This document shows positions 45,058 to 52,190 of a stretch of 64,000 nt of DNA, one piece after another (the stretch's first letter is position 1; each line of letters begins with the position of its first letter). Below the pieces are notes generated by a model. That model was not told the origin of the DNA, made no database searches, and saw only the letters and a program-made list of their open reading frames with translations. Both the position numbers and the translations under genes were made by a program. The DNA is from Microbacterium marinum (GTDB lineage Bacteria > Actinomycetota > Actinomycetes > Actinomycetales > Microbacteriaceae): assembly GCF_014204835.1 (NCBI RefSeq), contig NZ_JACHMD010000001.1, forward strand, positions 2,480,001-2,544,000. Direction: 5' to 3'.

Positions 45058-46280
45058 CGTGCGCCGCCGACGCCGAAGGCGGCACCTGCGGGAGCCGGGG
45101 TGTCCTGGTAGGGGCTCGGACCCGACAGGTTGTCGCCGCGGTTGGCGCGCGGACGGGCGTCGCGGACGGGTCCGTCGCCGTAGGTCGCGGCCACGCGCGC
45201 GGCGTGGGTCGGCGCGTCGGGCACGGAGGCGGGGCGGTTCTGGGCGAGCTCCTTGCGGAGCACCGGCACGACTTCGCCGCCGAGGAAGTCGAGCTGCTCG
45301 AGGACCATCTTGAGCGGGAGCCCGGCGTGGTCGACGAGGAACAGCTGTCGCTGGAAGTCGCCGAAGAGATCGCGCATGCCGGCGTACCGGTCGATGACCT
45401 GCTGCGGCGACCCGACGGTGAGGGGCGTCATCTCGGTGAAGTCTTCCATCGACGGCCCATGGCCGTAGACGGGGGCGTTGTCGAAGTACGGGCGGAACTG
45501 CGCCACGGCGTCCTGCGAGTTCTTGGCCATGAACGCCTGCCCGCCGATCCCGACGATGGCCGTCTCGGGGGCGCCGTGCCCGTAGTGCTGCCACCGCTGC
45601 CGGTACAGGCCGATGAGCCGCTGGTAGTGCTCGGCGGGCCAGAAGATGTTGTTCGCGAAGAACCCGTCGCCGTAGTAGGCGGCCTGCTCTGCGATCTCGG
45701 GGGTGCGGATCGAACCGTGCCAGACGAACGGCGGCACACCGTCGAGCGGACGCGGGGTGGACGTGAAGCCCTGGAGCGATGTGCGGAACTTGCCTTCCCA
45801 GTCCACGACGTCCTCGCGCCACAGCTTGTGCAGCAGCGCGTAGTTCTCGATCGCGAGCGGCACGCCCTGGCGGATGTCCTGACCGAACCAGGGGTAGACC
45901 GGGCCGGTGTTGCCTCGGCCGAGCATGAGGTCCATGCGACCGCCGGAGAGGTGCTGGAGCATCGCGTAGTCTTCGGCGATCTTCACCGGGTCGTTCGTAG
46001 TGATGAGCGTCGTCGAGGTCGACAGAATCAGCTTCTCGGTCTGAGCCGCGATGTAGGCGAGCGCGGTCGTCGGCGAGGACGACCAGAACGGCGGGTTGTG
46101 GTGCTCGCCGATGGCGAAGACATCGAGCCCGACCTCCTCGGCGTGCTTGGCGATCTCGACCGTGGCGGAGATGCGCTCACGCTCGCTGGGGGTGTGACCG
46201 GTCGTGGGGTCCTGCGTGATGTCGGTGACGGTGAAGATGCCGAACTGGACGCCGGGCCAGGTGGTGGTCGTGTCGCTCAC
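45054..46280 (-). CDS. LLM class flavin-dependent oxidoreductase
   Basis: Bacterial-luciferase-like monooxygenase (TIM barrel), 408 residues from GTG 46280. Family features: VQFGIFTVTD at the start, EEVGLDVFAIGEHHNPPF, and DLMLGRGNTGPVYPWFG. It should use FMNH2 from the coupled reductase and molecular oxygen on an unknown substrate. An ATG at 46319 with TACATT seven bases upstream is an alternative leaderless start adding 13 residues. A palindrome at 46317-46330 covers that region and suggests a repressor. Confidence 0.88.
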   Translation of the reverse strand: MSDTTTTWPGVQFGIFTVTDITQDPTTGHTPSERERISATVEIAKHAEEVGLDVFAIGEHHNPPFWSSSPTTALAYIAAQTEKLILSTSTTLITTNDPVKIAEDYAMLQHLSGGRMDLMLGRGNTGPVYPWFGQDIRQGVPLAIENYALLHKLWREDVVDWEGKFRTSLQGFTSTPRPLDGVPPFVWHGSIRTPEIAEQAAYYGDGFFANNIFWPAEHYQRLIGLYRQRWQHYGHGAPETAIVGIGGQAFMAKNSQDAVAQFRPYFDNAPVYGHGPSMEDFTEMTPLTVGSPQQVIDRYAGMRDLFGDFQRQLFLVDHAGLPLKMVLEQLDFLGGEVVPVLRKELAQNRPASVPDAPTHAARVAATYGDGPVRDARPRANRGDNLSGPSPYQDTPAPAGAAFGVGGAR

Positions 46281-46316
46281 GATCTCTCTCGCTTTCCGGA
46301 CGCATCGCGCCCGATT

Positions 46317-46330
46317 CATGCAATTGAATG
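46317..46330. promoter_or_regulatory. Palindrome upstream of the monooxygenase operon, candidate MarR-type operator
   Basis: CATGCAATTGAATG: CAT/ATG arms and a CAATTG core are perfectly symmetric, with one mismatched pair. It abuts the minus-strand TACATT hexamer (46327-46332). The AT-rich CAATTG core resembles operators of MarR-family repressors; no regulator gene is adjacent. Confidence 0.5.
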
Positions 46331-46371
46331 TACCCAAGTCAACGCGGTCGTGTCCAGGTTATTCCCGCCGG

Positions 46372-46377
46372 TACGCT
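46372..46377 (+). promoter_or_regulatory. -10 box of the acyltransferase gene (TACGCT)
   Basis: TACGCT, spacer ggccagg, ATG at 46385; leaderless geometry. Confidence 0.55.
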
Positions 46378-46384
46378 GGCCAGG

Positions 46385-47545
46385 ATGAGCACTGCCGCCC
46401 CCGCCGCCCCCCGCACGCGGCGCGTCCCCATCTGGGACAACGCGCGCGCGGCCTGCATCCTGCTGGTCGTGCTCGGTCATGCCATCCAGCGCCTCACCTA
46501 CGACTCCGACATCGCACTGAGTCTGTACTTCCTGATCTACGCGTTCCACATGCCGGCGTTCGCCCTGATCTCGGGGTACTTCTCCAAGTCGGATCCGCCC
46601 AACCGGCGGCAGATGACGCGCGTGCTCACCGACATCGTCCTGCCGTACGTCATCTTCGAAGGGCTCTGGACCGCGACCAAGCTCGTCTTCGAGGGGGAAG
46701 CGAACCCGAACCTCACCCAGCCGTCGTGGACGCTGTGGTTCCTCCTCGCCCTCGCGATCTTCCGAGTGGTCCTCCCCTATCTCGCCCTCCTCCGGTGGCC
46801 GCTCCTGTGGACGGTGCTGATCTCGCTGTCCGTGGGCTACCTCCCCAACGTCGACTCGACACTGTCCCTCTCACGCACCCTCGGGCTCCTGCCGTTCTTC
46901 ACCCTCGGATGGTGGCTGAGTCACCACAAGATCCTCGAGAAGCGGGATCTCCTGCGGCGTCGCCGCCTCTCGTTCCGGATCGGAGCGGCGCTCCTGTTCG
47001 CCGTCACCGCCTTCATCTCCTGGCGGTTCGTGAACGAACTCGAGGCGATGAACCTGCGCCAGTGGCTCTTCTACGACGAGAACTACGCCGCCATCGGCGG
47101 CACCGAGTGGTGGGCGGGCGGCGTCCGTCTCGCCCTGATGCTCATCGCCGTCGTGCTCAGCGTCGCGTTCTTCGCGCTGATCCCCCGTGGCGGATACCGC
47201 TGGACGGCGATCGGGCGGTACACGATGTACGTGTACCTGCTGCACTCCTTCGTGCTGTACCCGTTCCGCGAGTCGGGGATCCTCCGCGATCTCGATCCCA
47301 CCTGGGTGTTCCTGCCGCTGGTGATCCTGCTCTCGATCGTGATCACGGTCGGGCTGGCGTCCCGCCCGGTGCGCCGCCTGTTCCGGCCGCTCATCGAGCC
47401 GCGGCCCGGCTGGCTGTTCGCGGATCCCTCGCTCACGCGCCGGGATACCCGACGCAACGACCCGACGGGGTCACGCCGACCCGACACAGGCTCGCGCTCC
47501 CCGCAGCCCGAGCGACGCGACGGCGGCACCGGCGCCGCCGATTAG
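46385..47545 (+). CDS. Acyltransferase 3 family membrane protein
   Basis: 386 residues, about ten membrane helices. It begins with the family motif WDNARAACILLVVLGHAIQ, where the His is the proposed catalytic residue, then YAFHMPAFALISGYF. The last 45 residues are hydrophilic and Arg/Pro-rich. Such enzymes O-acylate cell-wall polysaccharides, glycolipids or other glycans; this one resembles the fucose-4-O-acetylase type. The last four bases overlap the convergent ald gene. Confidence 0.87.
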   Translation: MSTAAPAAPRTRRVPIWDNARAACILLVVLGHAIQRLTYDSDIALSLYFLIYAFHMPAFALISGYFSKSDPPNRRQMTRVLTDIVLPYVIFEGLWTATKLVFEGEANPNLTQPSWTLWFLLALAIFRVVLPYLALLRWPLLWTVLISLSVGYLPNVDSTLSLSRTLGLLPFFTLGWWLSHHKILEKRDLLRRRRLSFRIGAALLFAVTAFISWRFVNELEAMNLRQWLFYDENYAAIGGTEWWAGGVRLALMLIAVVLSVAFFALIPRGGYRWTAIGRYTMYVYLLHSFVLYPFRESGILRDLDPTWVFLPLVILLSIVITVGLASRPVRRLFRPLIEPRPGWLFADPSLTRRDTRRNDPTGSRRPDTGSRSPQPERRDGGTGAAD

Positions 47546-48636
47546 CCCGCGAAGGCCATCCCGAACGCCGCGGCGACTCCCGCGTTCGCGACCCGCCCGT
47601 CGATGGTGTTGAGCCCCTTCGCCAGCGCCGGGTCGGCCGCCGCAGCGGCATCCCAGCCGAGATCCGCCAGGGACAGGAGGTAGGGCAGCGTCGCATTCGT
47701 GAGCGCGCGCGTCGAGGTCTCAGGCACCGCGCCCGGCATGTTCGCGACGCAGTAGTAGAGGGCGTCGTGCACCGTGAACGTCGGCGCGTCGTGCGTTGTG
47801 GGCCGCGAACCCTCGAAGCAGCCGCCCTGATCGATCGCGATGTCGACGAGGACGGCGCCCGGCTTCATGCCCGCCACCATGTCGAGCGTGACGAGTTTCG
47901 GGGCAGCCGCGCCGGGGATGAGGACCGAACCGATCACGAGGTCGGCCACGGCCACCTGCTCGGCGATGTCGTATCGGCTCGACGCCCGCGTGTGCAGCCC
48001 GGCGTAGCGCTTCTCCAGCTCGCGCAACCGTGGCAGAGAGACATCGATGACCGTGACGTCCGCACCCATCCCCAGGGCGTTCGCGGCTGCGTGCTCACCC
48101 GCCACGCCTCCGCCGATCACGACGACCTTGGCTTTCGGGGTCCCCGCGACCCCGCCGAGGAGGGTTCCCCGTCCGCCGGCGGCGCTCATCAGCGAATACG
48201 CACCCACGGTGATGGAGATCCGACCCGCGACCTCGCTCATGGGCGACAGGAGCGGGAGCGAGCGGTCGGGCAGCTGCACCGTCTCGTACGCCACGGCTGT
48301 GGTCCTCGACGAGAGGAGGGCGTCGGTGAGCGGTCGATCCGCAGCAAGGTGGAGGTAGGCGAACAGGGTCAGATCGTCGCGCAGGAAGGAGTACTCCTGC
48401 TCGATCGGCTCCTTCACCTTCACCAGCAGTTCCACCTCGCCCCAGACGGCCGCCGCCTCGCCGACCACGACCGCCCCGGCGGCCTCGTAGTCGGCATCCG
48501 AGATCCGAGACCCGGCGCCGGCACCGGACTGCACCCGCACGTGGTGACCTCGGGCCACCAGCGCATCGACCCCGGCGGGCGTGATGGCCACGCGGTTCTC
48601 GTTGTTCTTGATCTCGCTGGGGATGCCGATGCGCAT
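47542..48636 (-). CDS. ald: Alanine dehydrogenase
   Basis: NAD-dependent L-alanine dehydrogenase, 364 residues, interconverting alanine and pyruvate plus ammonia. N-terminal MRIGIPSEIKNNENRVAITP holds the substrate-binding Arg; Lys in LVKVKEPI, catalytic His in YLHLAAD, Rossmann motif VIGGGVAGEHAA and Asp in IDQGGCFEGSRPTTH are present. The ATG at 48636 gives the conserved start; upstream codons are not family-like. Divergent from an Lrp/AsnC regulator, the layout of the AldR-controlled ald of Mycobacterium. Confidence 0.96.
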   Translation of the reverse strand: MRIGIPSEIKNNENRVAITPAGVDALVARGHHVRVQSGAGAGSRISDADYEAAGAVVVGEAAAVWGEVELLVKVKEPIEQEYSFLRDDLTLFAYLHLAADRPLTDALLSSRTTAVAYETVQLPDRSLPLLSPMSEVAGRISITVGAYSLMSAAGGRGTLLGGVAGTPKAKVVVIGGGVAGEHAAANALGMGADVTVIDVSLPRLRELEKRYAGLHTRASSRYDIAEQVAVADLVIGSVLIPGAAAPKLVTLDMVAGMKPGAVLVDIAIDQGGCFEGSRPTTHDAPTFTVHDALYYCVANMPGAVPETSTRALTNATLPYLLSLADLGWDAAAAADPALAKGLNTIDGRVANAGVAAAFGMAFAG

Positions 48637-48709
48637 GGTCTCTCGCTCCTCGTCGATGAGTGGGTGCGGGAAAATCCTGCACAGGGTTCGTTTCGAGCGG
48701 GTGACGATG

Positions 48710-48740
48710 GCAGAATCTTCGGCAGATCGCGTTGCAATCA
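48710..48740. promoter_or_regulatory. Phased GCA repeats between ald and the Lrp-type gene
   Basis: GCAGAATC (48710), GCAGATCG (48722) and GCAATCAT (48733) recur about every 11-12 bases in the divergent region. Near-helical phasing of weak repeats is typical of Lrp/AsnC binding regions. Confidence 0.4.
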
Positions 48741-48756
48741 TGCGAAAGGAGGGCGG

Positions 48757-49266
48757 ATGCCGTCACATGCGGGCTCCACGTCGAAGAATCTCCCACCGAC
48801 GAATGTCCTCGACGAGCTGGATCGCGCGATCGTCGCGGCCCTCGCCCGCGACGGACGACTGTCGAACGCCGAGCTCGCCGCGCGACTTGACGTCGCCCCG
48901 TCGACCGCGCACGCGCGGACGCGAGGGCTCATCGACCGCGGGGTCATCACCGGATTCCACGCGAGTGTCGATCAACGCGTCGTCGGGGCGGGGCTGCACG
49001 CGATGGTCCACGTGACCCTGCGACCCGGATCTCGCCAGGAGAGCATCGTCGACTTCGCGTCGGAGGTGCGCGGTCTCCCGCAGGTGATACAGATGTTCTT
49101 CCTCGGCGGGTCGGACGATTTCCTCATCCACATCGCCGTCGGAGACTCGAGCGAGGTGCGCGCGTTCGTCGTCGAGCACCTCTCCGCACAGCGCAGCGTC
49201 GCCAACACCCGCACGAGCATCATCTTCGACTATCACCGGAACCGCGTCGCGGCACCCTTCCACTGA
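48757..49266 (+). CDS. Lrp/AsnC family transcriptional regulator (AldR-like)
   Basis: 169 residues. HTH domain (about 17-65): VLDELDRAIVAALARDGRLS and LAARLDVAPSTAHARTRGL. RAM effector domain follows (about 80-155), with FASEVRGLPQVIQMFFLGGSDDF. The ATG at 48757 has an AGGAGG Shine-Dalgarno. It is divergent from ald, so by analogy with AldR it probably activates or represses ald in response to amino acids. Confidence 0.9.
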   Translation: MPSHAGSTSKNLPPTNVLDELDRAIVAALARDGRLSNAELAARLDVAPSTAHARTRGLIDRGVITGFHASVDQRVVGAGLHAMVHVTLRPGSRQESIVDFASEVRGLPQVIQMFFLGGSDDFLIHIAVGDSSEVRAFVVEHLSAQRSVANTRTSIIFDYHRNRVAAPFH

Positions 49267-49336
49267 AGACGCCCGCACACCGCGGTCGGGCGGGTAACGC
49301 GGGGCAACATTGCGCCGACCCTCACAGGGCCCTGCT

Positions 49337-49342
49337 TATCCT
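49337..49342 (+). promoter_or_regulatory. -10 box of the 2OG-Fe(II) oxygenase gene (TATCCT)
   Basis: TATCCT, spacer cggacc, ATG at 49349; leaderless geometry. Confidence 0.6.
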
Positions 49343-49348
49343 CGGACC

Positions 49349-50359
49349 ATGTCCGAGCTGAACCTCCCCGTCCTCGACCTCTCCCTCCTCGACCACGGGC
49401 CGGAGGCGGCCGAACGCTTCCGCGCGGAGCTGCGCCGCGCGACGCACGACGTGGGGTTCTTCTACCTGACGGGCACGGGCGTCTCGCCCGAGTTGGAAGG
49501 CCGACTGCACCGCGCCGCGCGTGACTTCTTCAACCTGTCCGAGGCGGAGAAGCTGGAGATCGAGAACACGAAGAGTCCGCACTTCCGCGGGTACACGCGG
49601 ATCGGCGGTGAGCGCACCCAGGGCAAAGTCGACTGGCGGGAGCAGATCGACATCGGTCCGGAACGCCCCGCCATCGACGACCCCGATGCCCCCGACTACG
49701 CCGTGCTTGTCGGCCCGAACCTCTGGCCGAGCGCTCAGCCGGAGCTGCGCCCGCTCGTCGAGGAGTGGACGTCCCTGCTCTCGGAGGTCGCACGCAAGCT
49801 CCTGCGGGCGTGGGCCGAAGCGCTGGGCGCCCCCGCGACCTATTTCGAAGACCACTTCGGTGAGGCCCAGACGCTGCTGAAGATCGTCCGCTACCCCGGG
49901 TCGACGGACCCGGAACCCCAGCAGGGCGTCGGCGCGCACAAGGACTCCGGCGTTCTCACCCTGTTGTGGGTGGAGCCCGGCAAGGGCGGCCTCCAGGTAC
50001 GTCGCGACGGCGTCTGGGTCGACGCTCCGTCGGTGCCCGGAGCGTTCGTCGTGAACATCGGCGAACTCCTCGAGGTGGCCACAGACGGGTACCTCACCGC
50101 CACCGATCACCGGGTGGTCTCGCCGCGAGCGCCGCACGATCGGATCTCGGTGCCGTTCTTCTTCAACCCGTCCCTCGACGCAGAGCTCCCCCGCATCGAC
50201 CTGCCCGCGGAACTCGCCCCTCACGCGCGCGGCGTCGCACAGGATCCGGCCAACCCGATCTACGGCCTCCACGGAGAGAACGCGCTGAAGTCGCGCCTGC
50301 GGGCTCACCCCGACGTCGCCGAGATCTGGCACGCCGACCTGGTGGCCGCCCGCGCCTGA
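49349..50359 (+). CDS. Isopenicillin N synthase-like 2OG-Fe(II) oxygenase
   Basis: 336-residue non-haem iron dioxygenase. DIOX_N segment at residues about 4-115 (VLDLSLLD, ATHDVGFFYLTGTGV). The double-stranded beta-helix has the iron triad His197, Asp199 (GAHKDSG) and His254 (ATDHRVV), and the 2-oxoglutarate pair Arg265 and Ser267 (RISVPFF). Family members hydroxylate or oxidise small molecules; similarity in name to penicillin biosynthesis does not imply that product. A stand-alone gene ended by a hairpin. Confidence 0.9.
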   Translation: MSELNLPVLDLSLLDHGPEAAERFRAELRRATHDVGFFYLTGTGVSPELEGRLHRAARDFFNLSEAEKLEIENTKSPHFRGYTRIGGERTQGKVDWREQIDIGPERPAIDDPDAPDYAVLVGPNLWPSAQPELRPLVEEWTSLLSEVARKLLRAWAEALGAPATYFEDHFGEAQTLLKIVRYPGSTDPEPQQGVGAHKDSGVLTLLWVEPGKGGLQVRRDGVWVDAPSVPGAFVVNIGELLEVATDGYLTATDHRVVSPRAPHDRISVPFFFNPSLDAELPRIDLPAELAPHARGVAQDPANPIYGLHGENALKSRLRAHPDVAEIWHADLVAARA

Positions 50360-50369
50360 GCGCAACGAC

Positions 50370-50400
50370 GAAGGCCGCCCCACACCGTGGAGCGGCCTTC
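50370..50400. terminator. Bidirectional terminator between the oxygenase gene and rpsO
   Basis: GAAGGCCGC/GCGGCCTTC outer stem of nine pairs and CCAC/GTGG inner stem, separated by one mismatch, loop ACC. It lies between two convergent genes. Confidence 0.85.
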
Positions 50401-50440
50401 TCAAGAATGTTCTGCGCGATTGAACGCTGGCAGCGATGCC

Positions 50441-50710
50441 TTATCGACGGAGGCCGAGGCGCTCGATGAGCGAGCGGTAACGGTTGATGTCGACGTCCTG
50501 GAGGTAGCCCAGGAGACGGCGGCGCTGACCGACGAGAAGGAACAGACCACGACGCGAGTGGTGGTCGTGCTTGTGCTCCTTGAGGTGCTCGGTGAGGTCC
50601 TTGATGCGCTGCGTCAGCATCGCGACCTGCACCTCGGGGGATCCGGTGTCACCGGGGTGCGTCGCGTACTCTTCGATGATCGCCTTCTTGACGTCTGCTT
50701 CCAGTGCCAT
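50441..50710 (-). CDS. rpsO: 30S ribosomal protein S15
   Basis: Ribosomal protein uS15, 89 residues, full length, binding the central domain of 16S rRNA. Starts [20 protein letters not shown] and contains the signature ERGSPEVQ-like [16 protein letters not shown] and [18 protein letters not shown]. It is monocistronic here; in most bacteria pnp follows directly, but in this genome nine genes separate them. Confidence 0.98.
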   Translation of the reverse strand: MALEADVKKAIIEEYATHPGDTGSPEVQVAMLTQRIKDLTEHLKEHKHDHHSRRGLFLLVGQRRRLLGYLQDVDINRYRSLIERLGLRR

Positions 50711-50840
50711 AGGTGATCCCCTTCCTCTTCGTTGCGCGGCGCCCGACGCCTGATGCGAGGGCTCTCTTTATCCGCGGCCGATCGAACGGCAACCACAAGA
50801 GTCTACCAGTCGCACGGCGGGCCGCGCACCGCGCGGCGGG

Positions 50841-50846
50841 TAGCCT
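50841..50846 (+). promoter_or_regulatory. -10 box of the MFS gene (TAGCCT)
   Basis: TAGCCT, spacer cgaacg, GTG at 50853; leaderless geometry and no Shine-Dalgarno. Confidence 0.6.
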
Positions 50847-50852
50847 CGAACG

Positions 50853-52187
50853 GTGCCATCCGCCGTGCCGCCCCGCCGATTCCCCGGCATCCGACGAGAC
50901 CATCTGATCGACCTCCGGCCACTCACGGCGAGCGCACCGTTCGCACGCATGTGGTTCGGATCCACCCTCGGAGGCCTGGGCGGGCAGCTGACCATCGTCG
51001 CGGTCATGCTCCACATGTACGAGCTCACCGGATCGAGCTTCGCTGTGGCGATGATCGCCGTCGCCGGGCTCGTTCCGATGATCCTCGCGGGCCTCTACGG
51101 CGGCATGCTCGCCGATGCCGTCGACCGGCGCGCGCTCGCCCTCGGCGCGGCATCCATCACTTTCGTCTCGACGGTGCTCCTCATGGCGCTCACCTGGACC
51201 GGCGCGGAGAGCGTGGTGTGGCTCTACGTCCTGTCGGTGGTCAACTCCGCCGCGAACTCCGTGGTCATGGCGACCCGGCAGGCCATCGTGCCGAGGCTCC
51301 TCCCCCGCGATCTCCTCGCCGCGGCATCCGCTCTGCAGGGGATCGCGATGGGGATCATGGTCGCGGTCGGTCCTGCCCTCGGAGGCGTCCTCGTCGCGAC
51401 GGTCGGGTACGGCTGGACCTACACCATCGACGTGGCACTCATGTCGGCGCTGTTCCTGGGGCTCTGGACCCTCCCTCCGGTTCGCCCCGAGGGTGAGATC
51501 GTGAAGCCCGGGCTCGCGTCGCTCGTCGACGGCTGGCGTTTCCTCCGACGCGCGGGCAACATCCGGCTGCAGTTCATCCTCGACATCATCGCGATGACGT
51601 TCGGCCACCCGCTGGCGCTGTTCCCGGCCATCGGTGCCGTCCTCCTCGGCGGCGGTCCCGTGACGACCGGTCTGCTCACCGCCTCGATCGCGATCGGTGC
51701 CCTGCTCTCGAGCGTGTTCTCGGGGCAGGTGGCGCGCTTCCCCTTCCACGGCATCGGGATCGCCCGAGCGATCACCGTCTACGGCTCCGCGATCGCCCTG
51801 TTCGGCCTCGTCCTGCTGATGGCTCAGCTCGGCGTTGGCGCAGAAGGCGGGGTGGATGCCACGACGCCGAACGCCGCCATGATCGCCGCCGCATGCGCGG
51901 CACTGGCGATCACCGGCGCCGCCGACAACGTCAGTTCGATCTACCGGAACACGATGCTCCAGGCGGCGGTGCCCGACGCGATGCGCGGACGACTCCAGGG
52001 CGTCTTCATCGTCGTCGTCGCGGGTGGGCCCCGCGTGGGGGCGCTCTACGTCGGTGTCTTCTCGACGGTCGCCGCACTCTGGGTGCCGGAGGTTGTCGGC
52101 GGGCTGATCATCGTCGCGCTGACGGCGACCCTCGTGCGGTTCGCACCCCGATTCCGGTCGTACGACGCACGGCATCCCGAGCCGTGA
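50853..52187 (+). CDS. MFS transporter (EntS/MFS_3-like exporter)
   Basis: 444 residues with 12 predicted helices. It has the RxFPxIRRDHLIDLRPLTAS-type N-terminus, the TM1 sequence MWFGSTLGGLGGQLTIVAVML and the MFS motif A region GLYGGMLADAVDRR. The pattern matches the MFS_3 branch, which includes the enterobactin exporter EntS and macrolide efflux-like proteins. Substrate unknown. GTG 50853 is supported by TAGCCT six bases upstream. Divergent from rpsO. Confidence 0.87.
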   Translation: MPSAVPPRRFPGIRRDHLIDLRPLTASAPFARMWFGSTLGGLGGQLTIVAVMLHMYELTGSSFAVAMIAVAGLVPMILAGLYGGMLADAVDRRALALGAASITFVSTVLLMALTWTGAESVVWLYVLSVVNSAANSVVMATRQAIVPRLLPRDLLAAASALQGIAMGIMVAVGPALGGVLVATVGYGWTYTIDVALMSALFLGLWTLPPVRPEGEIVKPGLASLVDGWRFLRRAGNIRLQFILDIIAMTFGHPLALFPAIGAVLLGGGPVTTGLLTASIAIGALLSSVFSGQVARFPFHGIGIARAITVYGSAIALFGLVLLMAQLGVGAEGGVDATTPNAAMIAAACAALAITGAADNVSSIYRNTMLQAAVPDAMRGRLQGVFIVVVAGGPRVGALYVGVFSTVAALWVPEVVGGLIIVALTATLVRFAPRFRSYDARHPEP

Positions 52188-52190
52188 GGA

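Noticed and set aside
46204..48756. Long plus-strand frame running through the acyltransferase and ald region into the Lrp-type gene
   Set aside because: Only the part from ATG 48757 encodes a recognisable protein; the rest is out of frame with the acyltransferase and antisense to ald.
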